A stretch of DNA of 64,000 nucleotides from Lachnospiraceae bacterium (GCA_002892395.1 NBBL01000005.1:62001-126000), one strand, 5' to 3'; shown: positions 17,369 to 26,876, counted from the first letter of the stretch. The notes: generated from the letters alone by a model not told the origin. Program-made: numbers and translations.

Positions 17369-18676
17369 ATGAGTCGCTTTGCATCTGTACTTGAATCACA
17401 TTTTCAGCTCAAGGCAAACGGTACGGACGTGAAAACCGAACTTCTGGCCGGTCTTACTACTTTTGCCACCATGTCCTACGTTCTGGCAACCATTCCGAAC
17501 ATGCTGGAGCAGGCTGGTCTTATCCGCGGCGCCGTTCTGACTATGCTTATCCTCGCCATTGTCGCCTGCAGCGTTGCCATGGCACTCTACACCAACCGAC
17601 CATTCTGCCTTGCACCTGGCATGAGCTCTGTCGCCATTCTAAGCTCAATTGACAGCATCGGCATGCCGGTCGAAACCGCATTCGGTCTGATTTTTATTGA
17701 AGGTGTGATCTTTGTGATCATTTCCTTCGCCGGACTTCGAAACCTGATCGCCAAAGCAATTCCGGCAAGTATCAAAATCGCCTTGAGCGGCGGAATCGGG
17801 CTTTATATTGCCTTAATCGGCTTAAAATCCGGCGGTATCATTGTCTCAAGTGAGAAAAACACGCTGATCTTCGGAGACCTGAGCACACCGAAAGCACTGA
17901 TGTTCGGGATCGGTATGCTGCTTGTCCTGATTCTCGAAGCAAGACACGTAAAAGGTAGCATGATTCTGTCCATCATTGTGGTCACACTCGTCGGGATTCC
18001 ACTCGGCATCACCACACTCCCCACTCACCTGTTCAATATGCCTTCCGGCATCGCCCCTGTCTCATTCAAAATCAACATACTCAGTGCACTGCGCCCTGAA
18101 TATTTCCCCTGGCTTCTGACCTTCTTTGTTCCAGACTTCTTCGGCACAATGGGAATCATACTCGGCGTTGCCAATCAGGCCGGTTGGCTCGATCAAAACG
18201 GTGATATGCCCGGCATTGAGAAGTGCTTCAAGGTTGACTCGCTGTCCACTGTAGCAGGCAGCTTTTTCTGCATGCCGGTAATGACAACTTATCTGGAATC
18301 TGCTTCCGGTGTAGAAGACGGCGGACGCACCGGTCTCACCGCACTTAGCACCAGCGCCCTGTTTGTTCTCACGCTCCTCTTTACTCCCCTCGCGCTTATG
18401 GTTCCCGGGGTCGCCACCGGTCCCGTACTCACGATCATCGGCTTCCAGATGCTGAGTTCCATGCGAAGCGTGGACTATTCCGATAAAACAGAATGCCTGC
18501 CTGCATTCATCGCCGTTGCGATGACCATTCTGACTTACAACATTGCAAATGGTATGGCGTTTTCCATTCTCGCATATCTCATCATGAAGCTGGCCTCCGG
18601 CAAAGCAAAGGAAATTCCGGCATCTATGTATCTAATCGGTATCTGCATGCTGTTCTATATTTACACGCTGATTTAA
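17369..18676 (+). CDS. AzgA/PbuG-type purine permease, copy 2
   Basis: Paralogue of the preceding permease with the same length (435 residues) and the same motifs: TELLAGLTTFATMSYVLA, FCLAPGMSS, FFVPDFFGTMGIILGVA and the ESASGVEDGGRTGLT segment. The frame runs upstream to 17249, but GAGGAGGA 8 nt before the ATG at 17369 decides the start. A 181-bp gap with a possible RNA fold separates the copies. Differences cluster in the central helices, so the substrates may differ. Confidence 0.88.
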   Translation: MSRFASVLESHFQLKANGTDVKTELLAGLTTFATMSYVLATIPNMLEQAGLIRGAVLTMLILAIVACSVAMALYTNRPFCLAPGMSSVAILSSIDSIGMPVETAFGLIFIEGVIFVIISFAGLRNLIAKAIPASIKIALSGGIGLYIALIGLKSGGIIVSSEKNTLIFGDLSTPKALMFGIGMLLVLILEARHVKGSMILSIIVVTLVGIPLGITTLPTHLFNMPSGIAPVSFKINILSALRPEYFPWLLTFFVPDFFGTMGIILGVANQAGWLDQNGDMPGIEKCFKVDSLSTVAGSFFCMPVMTTYLESASGVEDGGRTGLTALSTSALFVLTLLFTPLALMVPGVATGPVLTIIGFQMLSSMRSVDYSDKTECLPAFIAVAMTILTYNIANGMAFSILAYLIMKLASGKAKEIPASMYLIGICMLFYIYTLI

Positions 18677-18759
18677 CGGAGTGAAAAAAGCAGCTTCCTT
18701 CAAACAAAGGAAACTGCCTGGTTTCGGATCCTTCTCCATGGATCACGGCAACAAGACAA

Positions 18760-18801
18760 GGGAGCGCCAAATCTCACCTGAAATTTGGCGCTCCCTTTCT
18801 A
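18760..18801. terminator. Strong terminator between permease 2 and the surface-protein gene
   Basis: GGGAGCGCCAAAT pairs perfectly with ATTTGGCGCTCCC around a 10-nt loop, followed by TTTCTATTT. The opposite strand has TTGTCTTGTT, so it may work both ways. The two genes converge here. Confidence 0.8.
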
Positions 18802-18827
18802 TTTCCCAACATCAATGCTTAATGATG

Positions 18828-21800
18828 TCATTTGTGTTTCCGTTTCATTCCAAAGACCAGTAAGCTGAGAGACACGAGTCCGAAGAAGACAGTCCAGAGC
18901 AGCCGATTCGCGCGCTCCCCTGTTCTGGGAAGTCGGCGGGGCGCCCCCGGAACCGCAGCTGCTTCCTCCGGTGCAGGTGCTTCGGCAGCCGTTTCTCTAA
19001 GCCCATTGGAGTCTGCAGAACCGATGGAATCCGTGGGCGAAACGGCGCTGGTGGGAGCCGCGGGACTGCTGGGAGCCACGGCTCCGCCGGGCGCTGCAGG
19101 GCTGGTGGGCGTCACGGGCGCAGGCGGCGTCTGCTCCCTGGGTTGTGTCACTCCCTGAGACGGCTTCCTGCCTCTTCCGCGGATGCTACCGCCACCACCA
19201 CTGCTATGACCGCCTCCGCTGCTGCTATGCCCCGGCTTGGTTTCGGGCTCGTTGGTGCCCGGTTGGTCATTGCCCGGTTCGGTCCCAGGTTTTGTCCCCG
19301 GCTGCGTTCCCGGATCGGTTCCAGGTTTCGTTCCCGGTTCCGTTCCAGGCTTCGTTCCCGGTTTTGTCCCCGGCTGTGTGCCCGGTTCCGTTCCAGGTTT
19401 CGTGCCCGGATCGGTTCCAGGTTTCGTTCCCGGTTCCGTTCCAGGCTTCGTTCCCGGTTTTGTCCCCGGCTGTGTGCCCGGTTCCGTTCCAGGTTTCGTG
19501 CCCGGATCCGTCCCCGGTTTCGTTCCCGGGTCGGTTCCAGGTTTCGTTCCCGGTTCTGTTCCAGGCTTCGTTCCCGGTTCTGTTCCAGGCTGTGTGCCCG
19601 GTTCCGTTCCCGGTTTTGTTCCCGGATCCGTTCCCGGCTGTGTGCCCGGTTCCGTTCCCGGCTGTGTGCCCGGTTCTGTTCCAGGCTTCGTTCCCGGGTC
19701 TGTCCCCGGCTGTGTGCCCGGGTCTGTTCCCGACTTTTCCTTGTAGATGGCGTAGAGGGTCACATCCGCAGTCGAATCGTCATTCTGAGTATAGTTTTCC
19801 AGCTGCCGGTTATACTTAGCGCTCTTCTTACTTCCATCGGTATGCCACCCCAGCCAATCTGCGTTGTTCCTGACGGCTTCCGGGATCCGGAGAATCGGAT
19901 TCCCGCCGTCTAGCACTGCTTTTGCATCGGCAAAGCTTTTATTCTTCAGGATCCAATAGGTAACAGGATGATCACTGCTTCCAAACTTCCCGCCATTGGG
20001 ATTAAAGGTCAATTTCCGGTAGTCCGGATCCCGCATTGTTCCCTGCCCGTCAGCACCCGGAACCTGGGGCTCTGTCGTTACCACGATCGGCTTCGGCTCA
20101 TAGATGGCCCAGAAGGTCACCTCACCGGCTTGGATCCCCTGGTCTTCCTCCGGGTCCTTATAATCACTCAGAGTCGAATCGAAGTGGTCGTGTAACGATT
20201 TAGACCATCCGCTCCAGCGGAAACCAGCCTTTTTGGCCTTCGGGATCTGAAGAATCGGTTGATTGTTTGCGTCTTTTGCCTCTCTTACCTCCTGGAATTT
20301 TGCGCTTCTAAGACTCCAGTAGGAGACCTGTTGCTGGTTGCCTTCGAAGATTCCGCTGTTTGAATCAAAGACAATTTTTCGATAATGCTTCTTGTCCGTC
20401 TGGTTCGTGCCCGGAACCTTGGGCTCTGTCCTTACCACAATCGGCCTCGCCTGATAGATGGCGTAGAAGGTCACAGCCTCGGCAAAACCGGCTGCCTGCT
20501 CATACCCTGCCAACTGCTGGTTATAGTCAGCGGTGGTCTTACTTCCATTGACATCCCAGCCCAGACAATCTGCGTTGTCCTTGGCGGCTTCCGGAATCCG
20601 GAGAATCGGATTCCCACGCCCATCCTTCACATCCTTTGCTTCCGTAAAGCGTTTGCTCTTCAGGATCCAGTAGCTGACAGACGGATCGTTACTGTTAAAC
20701 TTCCCTTCATTCGGATCAAAGGTTACTTTCCGGTAGTCCGGATCCGACACTTCTCCCTGCCCGGCAGCATCCGGAACCTTAGGCTCCGTCGTTACCACAA
20801 TCGGCTTCTCCCGATAGATGGCGTAGAAGATCACATCCTTAGTAAAACCAGCTGTCTGCTCATACCCTCCCAGCTGCTTCCCGTGGGTAGCGGCGGTCTC
20901 ATTCCCATTGGTATCCCATCCCAGCCACCTGGTATCGTGCTTTCCGGCTTCCGGGATCCGAAGGATCAGCTCCCCGTTCCCATCCTTCGCAGCCTTTGCC
21001 TCGCCAAAGCTTTTGCTCTTCAGGATCCAGTAGGTCACCGGCTGATCACCGCTTCCAAACTTCCCTCCATTGGGATCAAAGGTCAATTTCCGATAGTCCG
21101 GATCCGGCACTGTTCCCTGCCCGCCAGCCCCCGGAGTCTTGGGCTCTGTGGTGACCACAATCGGCTTCTCCTGATAAATGGCGTAGAGGATCACATCCGC
21201 AGTCGAACCGGCATCCTGAGTATAGTTTTCTAGCTGCCGGTTATACGCAGCGGTCTTCTGGTTTCCATCGGTATCCCAGCCCATCCACTTGGCGTAGGGC
21301 TTGCCAGCCTCCGGGATCCGGAGGACCGGATGCCCGCCGTCTTGCACTGCCTGTGCCTCGGCAAAGCTTTTATTCTTCAAAATCCAGTAGGTCACCGGTT
21401 GATCGCCGCTTCCAAACTTCCCTTTATTGGGATCAAAGGTCAGTCTCCGGTAGGCGGAATCCGGCACTGTTCCCTGCCCGCCAGCCCCCGGAACCTGGGG
21501 CTCTTCCGTTACCACAATCGGCTTCTCCTCCCATTTGGCATACAGATCCATATCCTGGGTTATCGAAGCCACCGGATCAAAGTGCTCCGCGGCGTCAGCT
21601 CTTCCCACACGCCATCCCCCGAAACGGAACCCCTCTCGGGTGGGATTCTGCACGGCTGCGACTTCCGCAGCCGTGAGTGTCTTGTCCTTAAGGACAGAGT
21701 ACTGCTTTGCATCTTTCCCTCCGCCGGAAAAGGTGCCCCCCTCCGGGTGGAAGGTGACCTTGTACTGATTCACGTTCCATGTGGCATACAGATCCATGTT

Positions 21801-23600
21801 TCCGGTGACCGGATCTCCCAGGTCAAAGTGCTTGTCGGAGGGATCCGCCCCGACACGCCATCCCCCGAAATGGAACCCCTCTCGGGTGGGATCCTGCACG
21901 GCTGTGACTGCCTCATTCAAATCCGATAGCTTCTCGCCGTGAAGGCAGGGATACTTCTTGTCTTCTGTCGTCCCATCGGAAAATTTTCCCTTTTCCGAGT
22001 GGAAGGTGACCTGGTACTCCTCCTGGAAGGTGGCAAAGGCTCCCTTATAGGGATCATATTTAATGCTTGATTTGAAGCGATGCCCGTCCTTTGTAATAAA
22101 GCCATTCGAGTCAAGACCTTCCAGTGTGACATCCAACGGAGCCCTTAAATCGGAGTAGACTTCCCCTGTCTTCCGGTCTTTATAATAATCAGTCATACCA
22201 AACTCGTGCTTTTCTTCGTTTTCTTGAAAATTATGAAACCACGTATCATTCAATCCGTCCGTCCTGACACGCACATAGTTATCATCCGAATTGTCTTTGT
22301 AGTTTTTCTTTAAGAGAGGAACATATGTGTCGCTCTCCCCCTCATCCTCAAAGTGCAACTGCGCCCGCATCACAGGACGCTTCGCTTCCGGCATGCTGGT
22401 CAACCAAGTGCTGCGAAATTCTGAGCTGACCAATTCAGTGTAGGTATTACGAAACCACTTCCACATAAGTGACGAATCTTCGGAATTCCGGGGAAAAAAC
22501 GCAGTGCGCGGTGTTTGACTGGTCCCCCACCAGCGGGGATGACTATCGCTCTCTTTTCCGTTCTCCCGAAACAGATAATCTTTATTTTGAATGTCATAGA
22601 ACAGCCCCACCCCATTCTCATCAAACATTGGAAGATTTACCTTCTCCCCATAGGAATCATAGAGACAGCCTTTTACGGTATAAACGTTAGGATCACTTGT
22701 CGATTGCTCCCGGCTCTCCTCCACAAACGTTCCGGTGCCAACTTCCTTGGAGTCACCTCTTTCATTCCCTTGATCGTCAGAAAGCCATGCTTTGATTGTA
22801 TACGTTTTGGGAAGCTGAAAGGGGTCAGGCTTCGGAAGGGGGAGATTCGGAACCCGATTCACTTCGAACTCTAAGCGAATCTCTCCAAGCCTAAATTTTT
22901 TCTGCTTATCGGGACTGATAAACTGCTTTCCCATTCCGTCCGTTTTCCCAAACCCCTTGTCTCGAAACGTCCAGCTGCCGACAAACACATTCTGCTCCGA
23001 CTCCTCCGCTACGGTCAGAGACTGCCGATTCCACCCTTTAAATGACCATGTTCCTTCCCGATCCTTGTAAGGTGTAGTTTTCACGTCAGGGGGAATCTCC
23101 GGTTGCTTCGGATGGACCGTTTCTCCCACTGCCTTGCTTTCCTCTCCCGGACAGGTGCCCAAAATCGCCTGGGGAATCTCCGCCGATGGAATGTTTCTTC
23201 CCATGGCATCCTTGGCTTCATAGCGGTAAGTGATCGGTTTTCCCCCCGTCAAGCCCCGGGCAAGCAGGGAGAGCAGATTGAGCCCTGCATTGGCGGGACT
23301 CGCCGTGTCATCCAGTACTCTGCCATCCGGCAGGACATCCGAAGAATCAGTCTGCTTGTTTGCTGCCTTCGACGGACTGGCCTGTTCCCCCAAGGCTCCG
23401 GTCTCTGTTTTCCGTAAGGCATCCGGGGTCTCCTCAGGAGCAATCTCCGTCTCCCCTTCGATTCCGCCTCCGGAATACTCCGCCTGCTCCTGTGTCCCTC
23501 TCTCTGTTCCGTTCTGCGCAAGAACCGGCTGCGCCATGCCATTCATTAGCATGGCAGCCGCCAGGAGCAGCGCACAGGATTGACCCAACCATTTTTTCAT
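18828..23600 (-). CDS. LPXTG-anchored repeat surface protein
   Basis: Large secreted wall-anchored protein of 1590 residues, probably adhesive. Start MKKWLGQSCALLLAAAMLMN (23600) follows AAAGGGAG; an upstream in-frame ATG at 23684 would spoil the signal peptide (cut near VLAQ). In order: a variable N-region; a SHIRT-like module around residues 115-215 (GTWSFKGW, VGSWTF); an unrecognised region to about 550; two InlB/Flg_new-type beta-grasp repeats (PTREGFHFGGW, PTREGFRFGGW); five repeats of about 118 residues beginning KPIVVTTEP and ending YAIY; about 155 residues of GTxP tetrapeptides; a Gly/Ser/Pro region; and a sorting signal LPRTG, hydrophobic helix and basic tail. A sortase for it was not seen in the window. 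Confidence 0.9.
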   Translation of the reverse strand: MKKWLGQSCALLLAAAMLMNGMAQPVLAQNGTERGTQEQAEYSGGGIEGETEIAPEETPDALRKTETGALGEQASPSKAANKQTDSSDVLPDGRVLDDTASPANAGLNLLSLLARGLTGGKPITYRYEAKDAMGRNIPSAEIPQAILGTCPGEESKAVGETVHPKQPEIPPDVKTTPYKDREGTWSFKGWNRQSLTVAEESEQNVFVGSWTFRDKGFGKTDGMGKQFISPDKQKKFRLGEIRLEFEVNRVPNLPLPKPDPFQLPKTYTIKAWLSDDQGNERGDSKEVGTGTFVEESREQSTSDPNVYTVKGCLYDSYGEKVNLPMFDENGVGLFYDIQNKDYLFRENGKESDSHPRWWGTSQTPRTAFFPRNSEDSSLMWKWFRNTYTELVSSEFRSTWLTSMPEAKRPVMRAQLHFEDEGESDTYVPLLKKNYKDNSDDNYVRVRTDGLNDTWFHNFQENEEKHEFGMTDYYKDRKTGEVYSDLRAPLDVTLEGLDSNGFITKDGHRFKSSIKYDPYKGAFATFQEEYQVTFHSEKGKFSDGTTEDKKYPCLHGEKLSDLNEAVTAVQDPTREGFHFGGWRVGADPSDKHFDLGDPVTGNMDLYATWNVNQYKVTFHPEGGTFSGGGKDAKQYSVLKDKTLTAAEVAAVQNPTREGFRFGGWRVGRADAAEHFDPVASITQDMDLYAKWEEKPIVVTEEPQVPGAGGQGTVPDSAYRRLTFDPNKGKFGSGDQPVTYWILKNKSFAEAQAVQDGGHPVLRIPEAGKPYAKWMGWDTDGNQKTAAYNRQLENYTQDAGSTADVILYAIYQEKPIVVTTEPKTPGAGGQGTVPDPDYRKLTFDPNGGKFGSGDQPVTYWILKSKSFGEAKAAKDGNGELILRIPEAGKHDTRWLGWDTNGNETAATHGKQLGGYEQTAGFTKDVIFYAIYREKPIVVTTEPKVPDAAGQGEVSDPDYRKVTFDPNEGKFNSNDPSVSYWILKSKRFTEAKDVKDGRGNPILRIPEAAKDNADCLGWDVNGSKTTADYNQQLAGYEQAAGFAEAVTFYAIYQARPIVVRTEPKVPGTNQTDKKHYRKIVFDSNSGIFEGNQQQVSYWSLRSAKFQEVREAKDANNQPILQIPKAKKAGFRWSGWSKSLHDHFDSTLSDYKDPEEDQGIQAGEVTFWAIYEPKPIVVTTEPQVPGADGQGTMRDPDYRKLTFNPNGGKFGSSDHPVTYWILKNKSFADAKAVLDGGNPILRIPEAVRNNADWLGWHTDGSKKSAKYNRQLENYTQNDDSTADVTLYAIYKEKSGTDPGTQPGTDPGTKPGTEPGTQPGTEPGTQPGTDPGTKPGTEPGTQPGTEPGTKPGTEPGTKPGTDPGTKPGTDPGTKPGTEPGTQPGTKPGTKPGTEPGTKPGTDPGTKPGTEPGTQPGTKPGTKPGTEPGTKPGTDPGTQPGTKPGTEPGNDQPGTNEPETKPGHSSSGGGHSSGGGGSIRGRGRKPSQGVTQPREQTPPAPVTPTSPAAPGGAVAPSSPAAPTSAVSPTDSIGSADSNGLRETAAEAPAPEEAAAVPGAPRRLPRTGERANRLLWTVFFGLVSLSLLVFGMKRKHK
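19262..19735 (-). repeat. 12-bp tandem repeat (GTxP stalk) with 96-bp higher-order duplication
   Basis: Roughly 39 units of 12 bp encode Gly-Thr-(Glu/Asp/Lys/Gln)-Pro, forming an extended wall-spanning stalk. Within it an eight-unit, 96-bp block (starting near 19330) is repeated essentially identically right after itself, showing recent slippage or unequal exchange. Confidence 0.9.
19740..21520 (-). repeat. Five about 355-bp coding repeats of the surface protein
   Basis: Five tandem modules each encode KPIVV, then a DPNxGKF strand, a YWILKxKxF strand, ILRIPEA and a YAIY end. The fourth copy is the most divergent. They are most likely folded surface domains; I do not recognise a named family with certainty. 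Confidence 0.8.
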
Positions 23601-23706
23601 GTCAAAGCTCCCTTTCCCGATTGACGTCCCTTTGAATTCCCATCTCTTCCATGGATTGCAGACGACGCAATCTATTGTAGACAACTATAGTCATATTATA
23701 ACATAA

Positions 23707-23735
23707 ATTATATAATACAACTCATATGTATTCAA
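23707..23735 (-). promoter_or_regulatory. Near-consensus promoter of the surface-protein gene
   Basis: On the minus strand TTGAAT, a 17-bp spacer and a perfect TATAAT, in a very A+T-rich block. It would start about 100 nt before the ATG at 23600, leaving a long 5' leader. The rest of the gap from 23601 to 24046 holds only this promoter and the terminator at 23845. Confidence 0.7.
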
Positions 23736-23844
23736 GCTTAATACTATACAATTTTAAAGCAATCTTAAAAAATTACTTGTAGCTTCAGGCTATACCCAAG
23801 GGAGCCGTCGGCAATCCGCCGATGTCAAACGGGAAGCATGCACG

Positions 23845-23894
23845 AAAAAAATGAGGGAAGGAAACCGGCATATGCCTCATTTCCTACCCTCATT
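23845..23894 (-). terminator. Terminator of the AIM24/HEAT/zinc-ribbon operon
   Basis: Minus strand: AATGAGGG-T-AGGAAA pairs with TTTCCT-T-CCCTCATT, with an inner GCATATGC, followed by a run of Ts. It lies 150 bp after the zinc-ribbon gene. Confidence 0.8.
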
Positions 23895-24046
23895 TCCTCA
23901 CTCTCATTGCTTCCCCTGGTGCTTCGCAGGCGTCACCCTGCTTCGTCCCGGAATTTATGTCACGCTTTCCCCCGTCTTAACACCTCCGGGGTCTGTTGCG
24001 GAAGCTCCGGTACCAGGAGACAGGCGCTCTTTCATCCGCCCCGGGT

Positions 24047-25519
24047 TCAATGGTACTGCTCATATCCCGGGGGAAGCGTATCCCTCTGTTCGTCCCACGC
24101 GCTTCCTTCTTCCCGAATGAAAAATTCGCAATCAAAGCCGTTTTCTTCATCCCCATATTGACAGCAAATCCGAAGACTCCCGTCATGGTAGGAGGTCAGG
24201 AGATCAAATTCCTCCTCCTCGGTCAGATATTGATCAAACAGCCAGGCATCCTCCTCTCCGATGGTGGGGCGAAGCATGTGCTCGTCCTCCTGCAGCCACA
24301 TGGAAAGAAGCGGCGCGGTATCCTCATTGTGATCCGGAATGTCGTAAATTTCAAAGTAGGGATCTTCCCCATTATACCCGATTTCCGCCCAGATATCATA
24401 CAGCTCCTCCTGGTTTCCTTGATCCTCGGTTCCGCGGAAGTTCGTATACCTTGCATAGCCGTACCATCTGCTGGGATATGGAAGGGGCTCGGAGTACCCG
24501 TACTCCGCCGCTTCTGTCGAAAGCGCTTCCCCTGCTTCTGCCTCCGTTCCTTCCATCTTCTTTTTTGCCGAAGAAGCACCGGGGAGTCCACCCTTTTCCT
24601 GACCGCTCCTCACAAAAAGCAGCTTTCCTTCGCCGTAATCCAGCTCAATGCTCTCTGCCTTTGCGTCATACTGATAGGTCAAGCTGGATCCGTCCTCCAG
24701 CTTCAGCTCCTTCTTTCCCCATTCAAATTCCGTTTTCTCATCGAAGAAGTCAATCACGCCCTTGCCGTCTTGATCAAACCGGATGTAAGCGGGATTTTCA
24801 TCTGTCTCCATCGCATCCAGAATGTCTGCCATTTCGGTGGTCTCTCCGCCTGATGTCATGCTGGACAAATAATAGGTTCCCTCCATGCCGCTCCGTTTTT
24901 TCCCAAGCTTTGGCAAAAGAACCACCGCCAGAAGAAGCAGGAGCAGTGCGGCGAGCCCTCCGGCAATGGCGGCGCCCGGAATCCGTCTTGACTTCGTCGG
25001 GTTGATTCCGCCGCCATAGCTTCCGGTGGGGGCGCTGTTCGGCGCCGTATACCCGCCCTGCGCCCCGTAGCTTCCGCTCCGATCACCTCCGTAGCTTCCG
25101 CTCTGGTAGCCTCCGGTGGGTGCCGCCGCCATGCTGCCTTCCTTATGTTCCGTGGCGCTGCCTTCCTGCGGAGGGGGAGTCCCGTAGCTTCCGCTCTGGT
25201 AGCCTCCGCAGCTTCCGCTGGGTGCCGCCGCCATGTTGCCTTCCTTATGTTCCGTGGCACTGCCTTCCTGTGGAGGGGGAGTCCCGTAGCTTCCGCTCCG
25301 GTCGCCTCCGTAGCTTCCGCTGGGTGCCGCCGCCATGCTGCCTTCCTTATGTTCCGTGGCGCTACCTTCCTGCGGAGGGGCAGCTTCCGATGTTGGCTCC
25401 TCCTTCGTTTGGACAGAAGACAGCGCTTTCGTCTCCTCCTTCTTCACCTTCGCGCCGCATCCCGGGCAGAAGTTCTCATTCTCCTGCAAGGCCGCTCCGC
25501 AGTTCTCACAAAATTTCAT
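24047..25519 (-). CDS. Zinc-ribbon membrane protein with Gly/Ser/Tyr repeats
   Basis: Function unknown. It is 490 residues: an N-terminal double-CxxC zinc ribbon (KFCENCGAALQ and FCPGCGAKV), a low-complexity section with three tandem 34-residue repeats (EGSATEHKEGSMAAAPSG, SGSYGG), one membrane helix near residues 190-210 (GLAALLLLLLAVVLLPKLG), then an extracytoplasmic region of about 280 residues. The latter begins with a lipocalin-like segment (MEGTYYLSSMTSGGET) and includes an acidic C-terminal part. The frame is open to 25663; AGGAGAG before the ATG at 25519 gives MKFCENCG. It is last in an operon with the HEAT lipoprotein and AIM24 protein. Confidence 0.8.
   Translation of the reverse strand: MKFCENCGAALQENENFCPGCGAKVKKEETKALSSVQTKEEPTSEAAPPQEGSATEHKEGSMAAAPSGSYGGDRSGSYGTPPPQEGSATEHKEGNMAAAPSGSCGGYQSGSYGTPPPQEGSATEHKEGSMAAAPTGGYQSGSYGGDRSGSYGAQGGYTAPNSAPTGSYGGGINPTKSRRIPGAAIAGGLAALLLLLLAVVLLPKLGKKRSGMEGTYYLSSMTSGGETTEMADILDAMETDENPAYIRFDQDGKGVIDFFDEKTEFEWGKKELKLEDGSSLTYQYDAKAESIELDYGEGKLLFVRSGQEKGGLPGASSAKKKMEGTEAEAGEALSTEAAEYGYSEPLPYPSRWYGYARYTNFRGTEDQGNQEELYDIWAEIGYNGEDPYFEIYDIPDHNEDTAPLLSMWLQEDEHMLRPTIGEEDAWLFDQYLTEEEEFDLLTSYHDGSLRICCQYGDEENGFDCEFFIREEGSAWDEQRDTLPPGYEQYH
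25088..25385 (-). repeat. Three tandem coding repeats, about 102 bp each
   Basis: Units begin at CCGTAGCTTCC near 25080, at 25182 and at 25284; the last two are exactly 102 bp apart (34 codons). All are in frame within the zinc-ribbon gene and encode the linker before the membrane helix. Confidence 0.85.
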
Positions 25520-25613
25520 AGATCTCTCCTCCCATCCCCAATCTGTCCTTTTCTTTGGTTCCGCTGCTGTGATTCCCTGGTGGTTTCGAAGGCTTCCCCA
25601 CTGCGCCCTGCGC

Positions 25614-26849
25614 TCAATTCTCCTGCTCCAGGGTCTCAAACATGCTTTGCAGCTGCTCCGCATCCTTGTCCGTCAGTCCGTCTACCACCGGCTTCAGCGC
25701 TTCCAGCGCCTCTTTGCCTCCATGTGACTTGACTGCCTGAATCGCACTGCTTCGAGAAAGCCAGGCTGCATCCGGATCCTTTATGATTTCCGTCATCGCA
25801 GCGATCAATTCTGCCGCATCGTAGTAATCTGCCTTCTCCTTCCACCCGCGAAACGAGTCCTCTGAAATGTCGCAGAGTGCCGAGATGGCAGCCCACGCCG
25901 GAACGTTGGCATCCCGCGGCGTTTTTTTCAAATACTCCATGCTGACACGGTAAGCCTCCGGATTTGTGTTCTCATGGGATGGGTAATCCAGCCACATACG
26001 CTCCAAGGAATCCATGCACGCGCTGTGCAGCTCGTACCGCGTGTTGTCATCAAGGATTTCCCCCAGCGGTGCGATGAAGCGATCGTCTCCCAGTGCTCCG
26101 CTGTATTCGCAGGCCATCTTCGCCACATTGTTATCCTCGTCCTGCATCAGACTGAGCTCTGCTTCCACTGCTCCCTCCATCGACTGATTCCAGGGGCTTC
26201 CGATCCAAGCCGCCGCCTGTTCCCTCACTCTCGGATTCTCATGCTTTGCCATGGCAAGAAGAAATGCCGCCACATCCGGATTCGCACCTCCTTCATTTCC
26301 CAATGCCTGAATCGCCGCCTTCAAGACATACGGATCCTTCTCCGTCTTCAGTGCTTCCTTTGCCAGCGCTGCATTGGCGTCGCTCAAGCCGAACAGGTCC
26401 GGCATCCATTCAAATCCTTTGCCTCTCACCTGCGGATATTCGCTTCCCAGCAGCGCCTTCATGGAAGCTTCGCTGCAATGATACTCGATTCCCTGGTCAT
26501 CCAGCAGCTGAAAGGCCTTGCCTGTGATGTCCTTGCTATAGTCCAATTCCAAATTCTCGGTGATCGGAACATACCGATAGGTGGAAGTCAGACGGACAAA
26601 GTCCTCATCGCTCAGCTTTTCCTGCCCTTCATAGTCCTGAATCAACTCCTCTGCCGTCATGTTCTCATAATCCAATGTCTCTTCTGTTTCTTTTTCCGTT
26701 CCGACTCCGCTCTTCTGCCCGGCAGTCTTTTCTTCGCCGCTCATGGCTGCCTTGGTTTCCTCTGTCTTCTGCCCGCATGCTGCTGCGCTCAGGCAAAGCA
26801 TGCCCGCTGTCACCAAGATCGCTGCGGAATACCAATTTCTTTTCTTCAT
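25614..26849 (-). CDS. HEAT-repeat-like lipoprotein
   Basis: Secreted lipid-anchored protein of 411 residues, function unknown. The signal peptide ends in the lipobox LSAAAC (Cys near residue 24), followed by an acidic linker, then alpha-helical repeats that resemble HEAT/PBS-lyase units (KEALKTEKDPYVLKAAIQAL, AKHENPRVREQAAAWIG, MEYLKKTPRDANVPAWAAIS, AIQAVKSHGGKEALEALKPV). The ATG at 26849 gives the signal peptide. Its Shine-Dalgarno GGAGGAGGGG is 27 nt upstream, separated by a perfect 16-bp palindrome. Its gene neighbours are AIM24 upstream and the zinc-ribbon protein downstream. Confidence 0.8.
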   Translation of the reverse strand: MKKRNWYSAAILVTAGMLCLSAAACGQKTEETKAAMSGEEKTAGQKSGVGTEKETEETLDYENMTAEELIQDYEGQEKLSDEDFVRLTSTYRYVPITENLELDYSKDITGKAFQLLDDQGIEYHCSEASMKALLGSEYPQVRGKGFEWMPDLFGLSDANAALAKEALKTEKDPYVLKAAIQALGNEGGANPDVAAFLLAMAKHENPRVREQAAAWIGSPWNQSMEGAVEAELSLMQDEDNNVAKMACEYSGALGDDRFIAPLGEILDDNTRYELHSACMDSLERMWLDYPSHENTNPEAYRVSMEYLKKTPRDANVPAWAAISALCDISEDSFRGWKEKADYYDAAELIAAMTEIIKDPDAAWLSRSSAIQAVKSHGGKEALEALKPVVDGLTDKDAEQLQSMFETLEQEN

Positions 26850-26860
26850 ATGATCTTCGA

Positions 26861-26876
26861 AGTACGGCGCCGTACT
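26861..26876 (-). promoter_or_regulatory. Perfect 16-bp palindrome between ribosome site and start codon
   Basis: AGTACGGCGCCGTACT is fully self-complementary and sits between GGAGGAGGGG and the HEAT-lipoprotein ATG. Folded as a hairpin it would bring the ribosome site to about 11 nt from the ATG. It could also be a protein binding site. Confidence 0.5.

Noticed and set aside
19143-19913. Long plus-strand open frames of Arg/Cys or Val-Pro-Gly repeats
   Set aside because: They are antisense readings of the GTxP stalk repeat of the LPXTG protein; the repeat keeps several frames open by composition.
20385-21929. Plus-strand frames opposite the surface-protein repeats
   Set aside because: Antisense to a clearly coding gene with signal peptide and sorting signal; no ribosome sites or domains.
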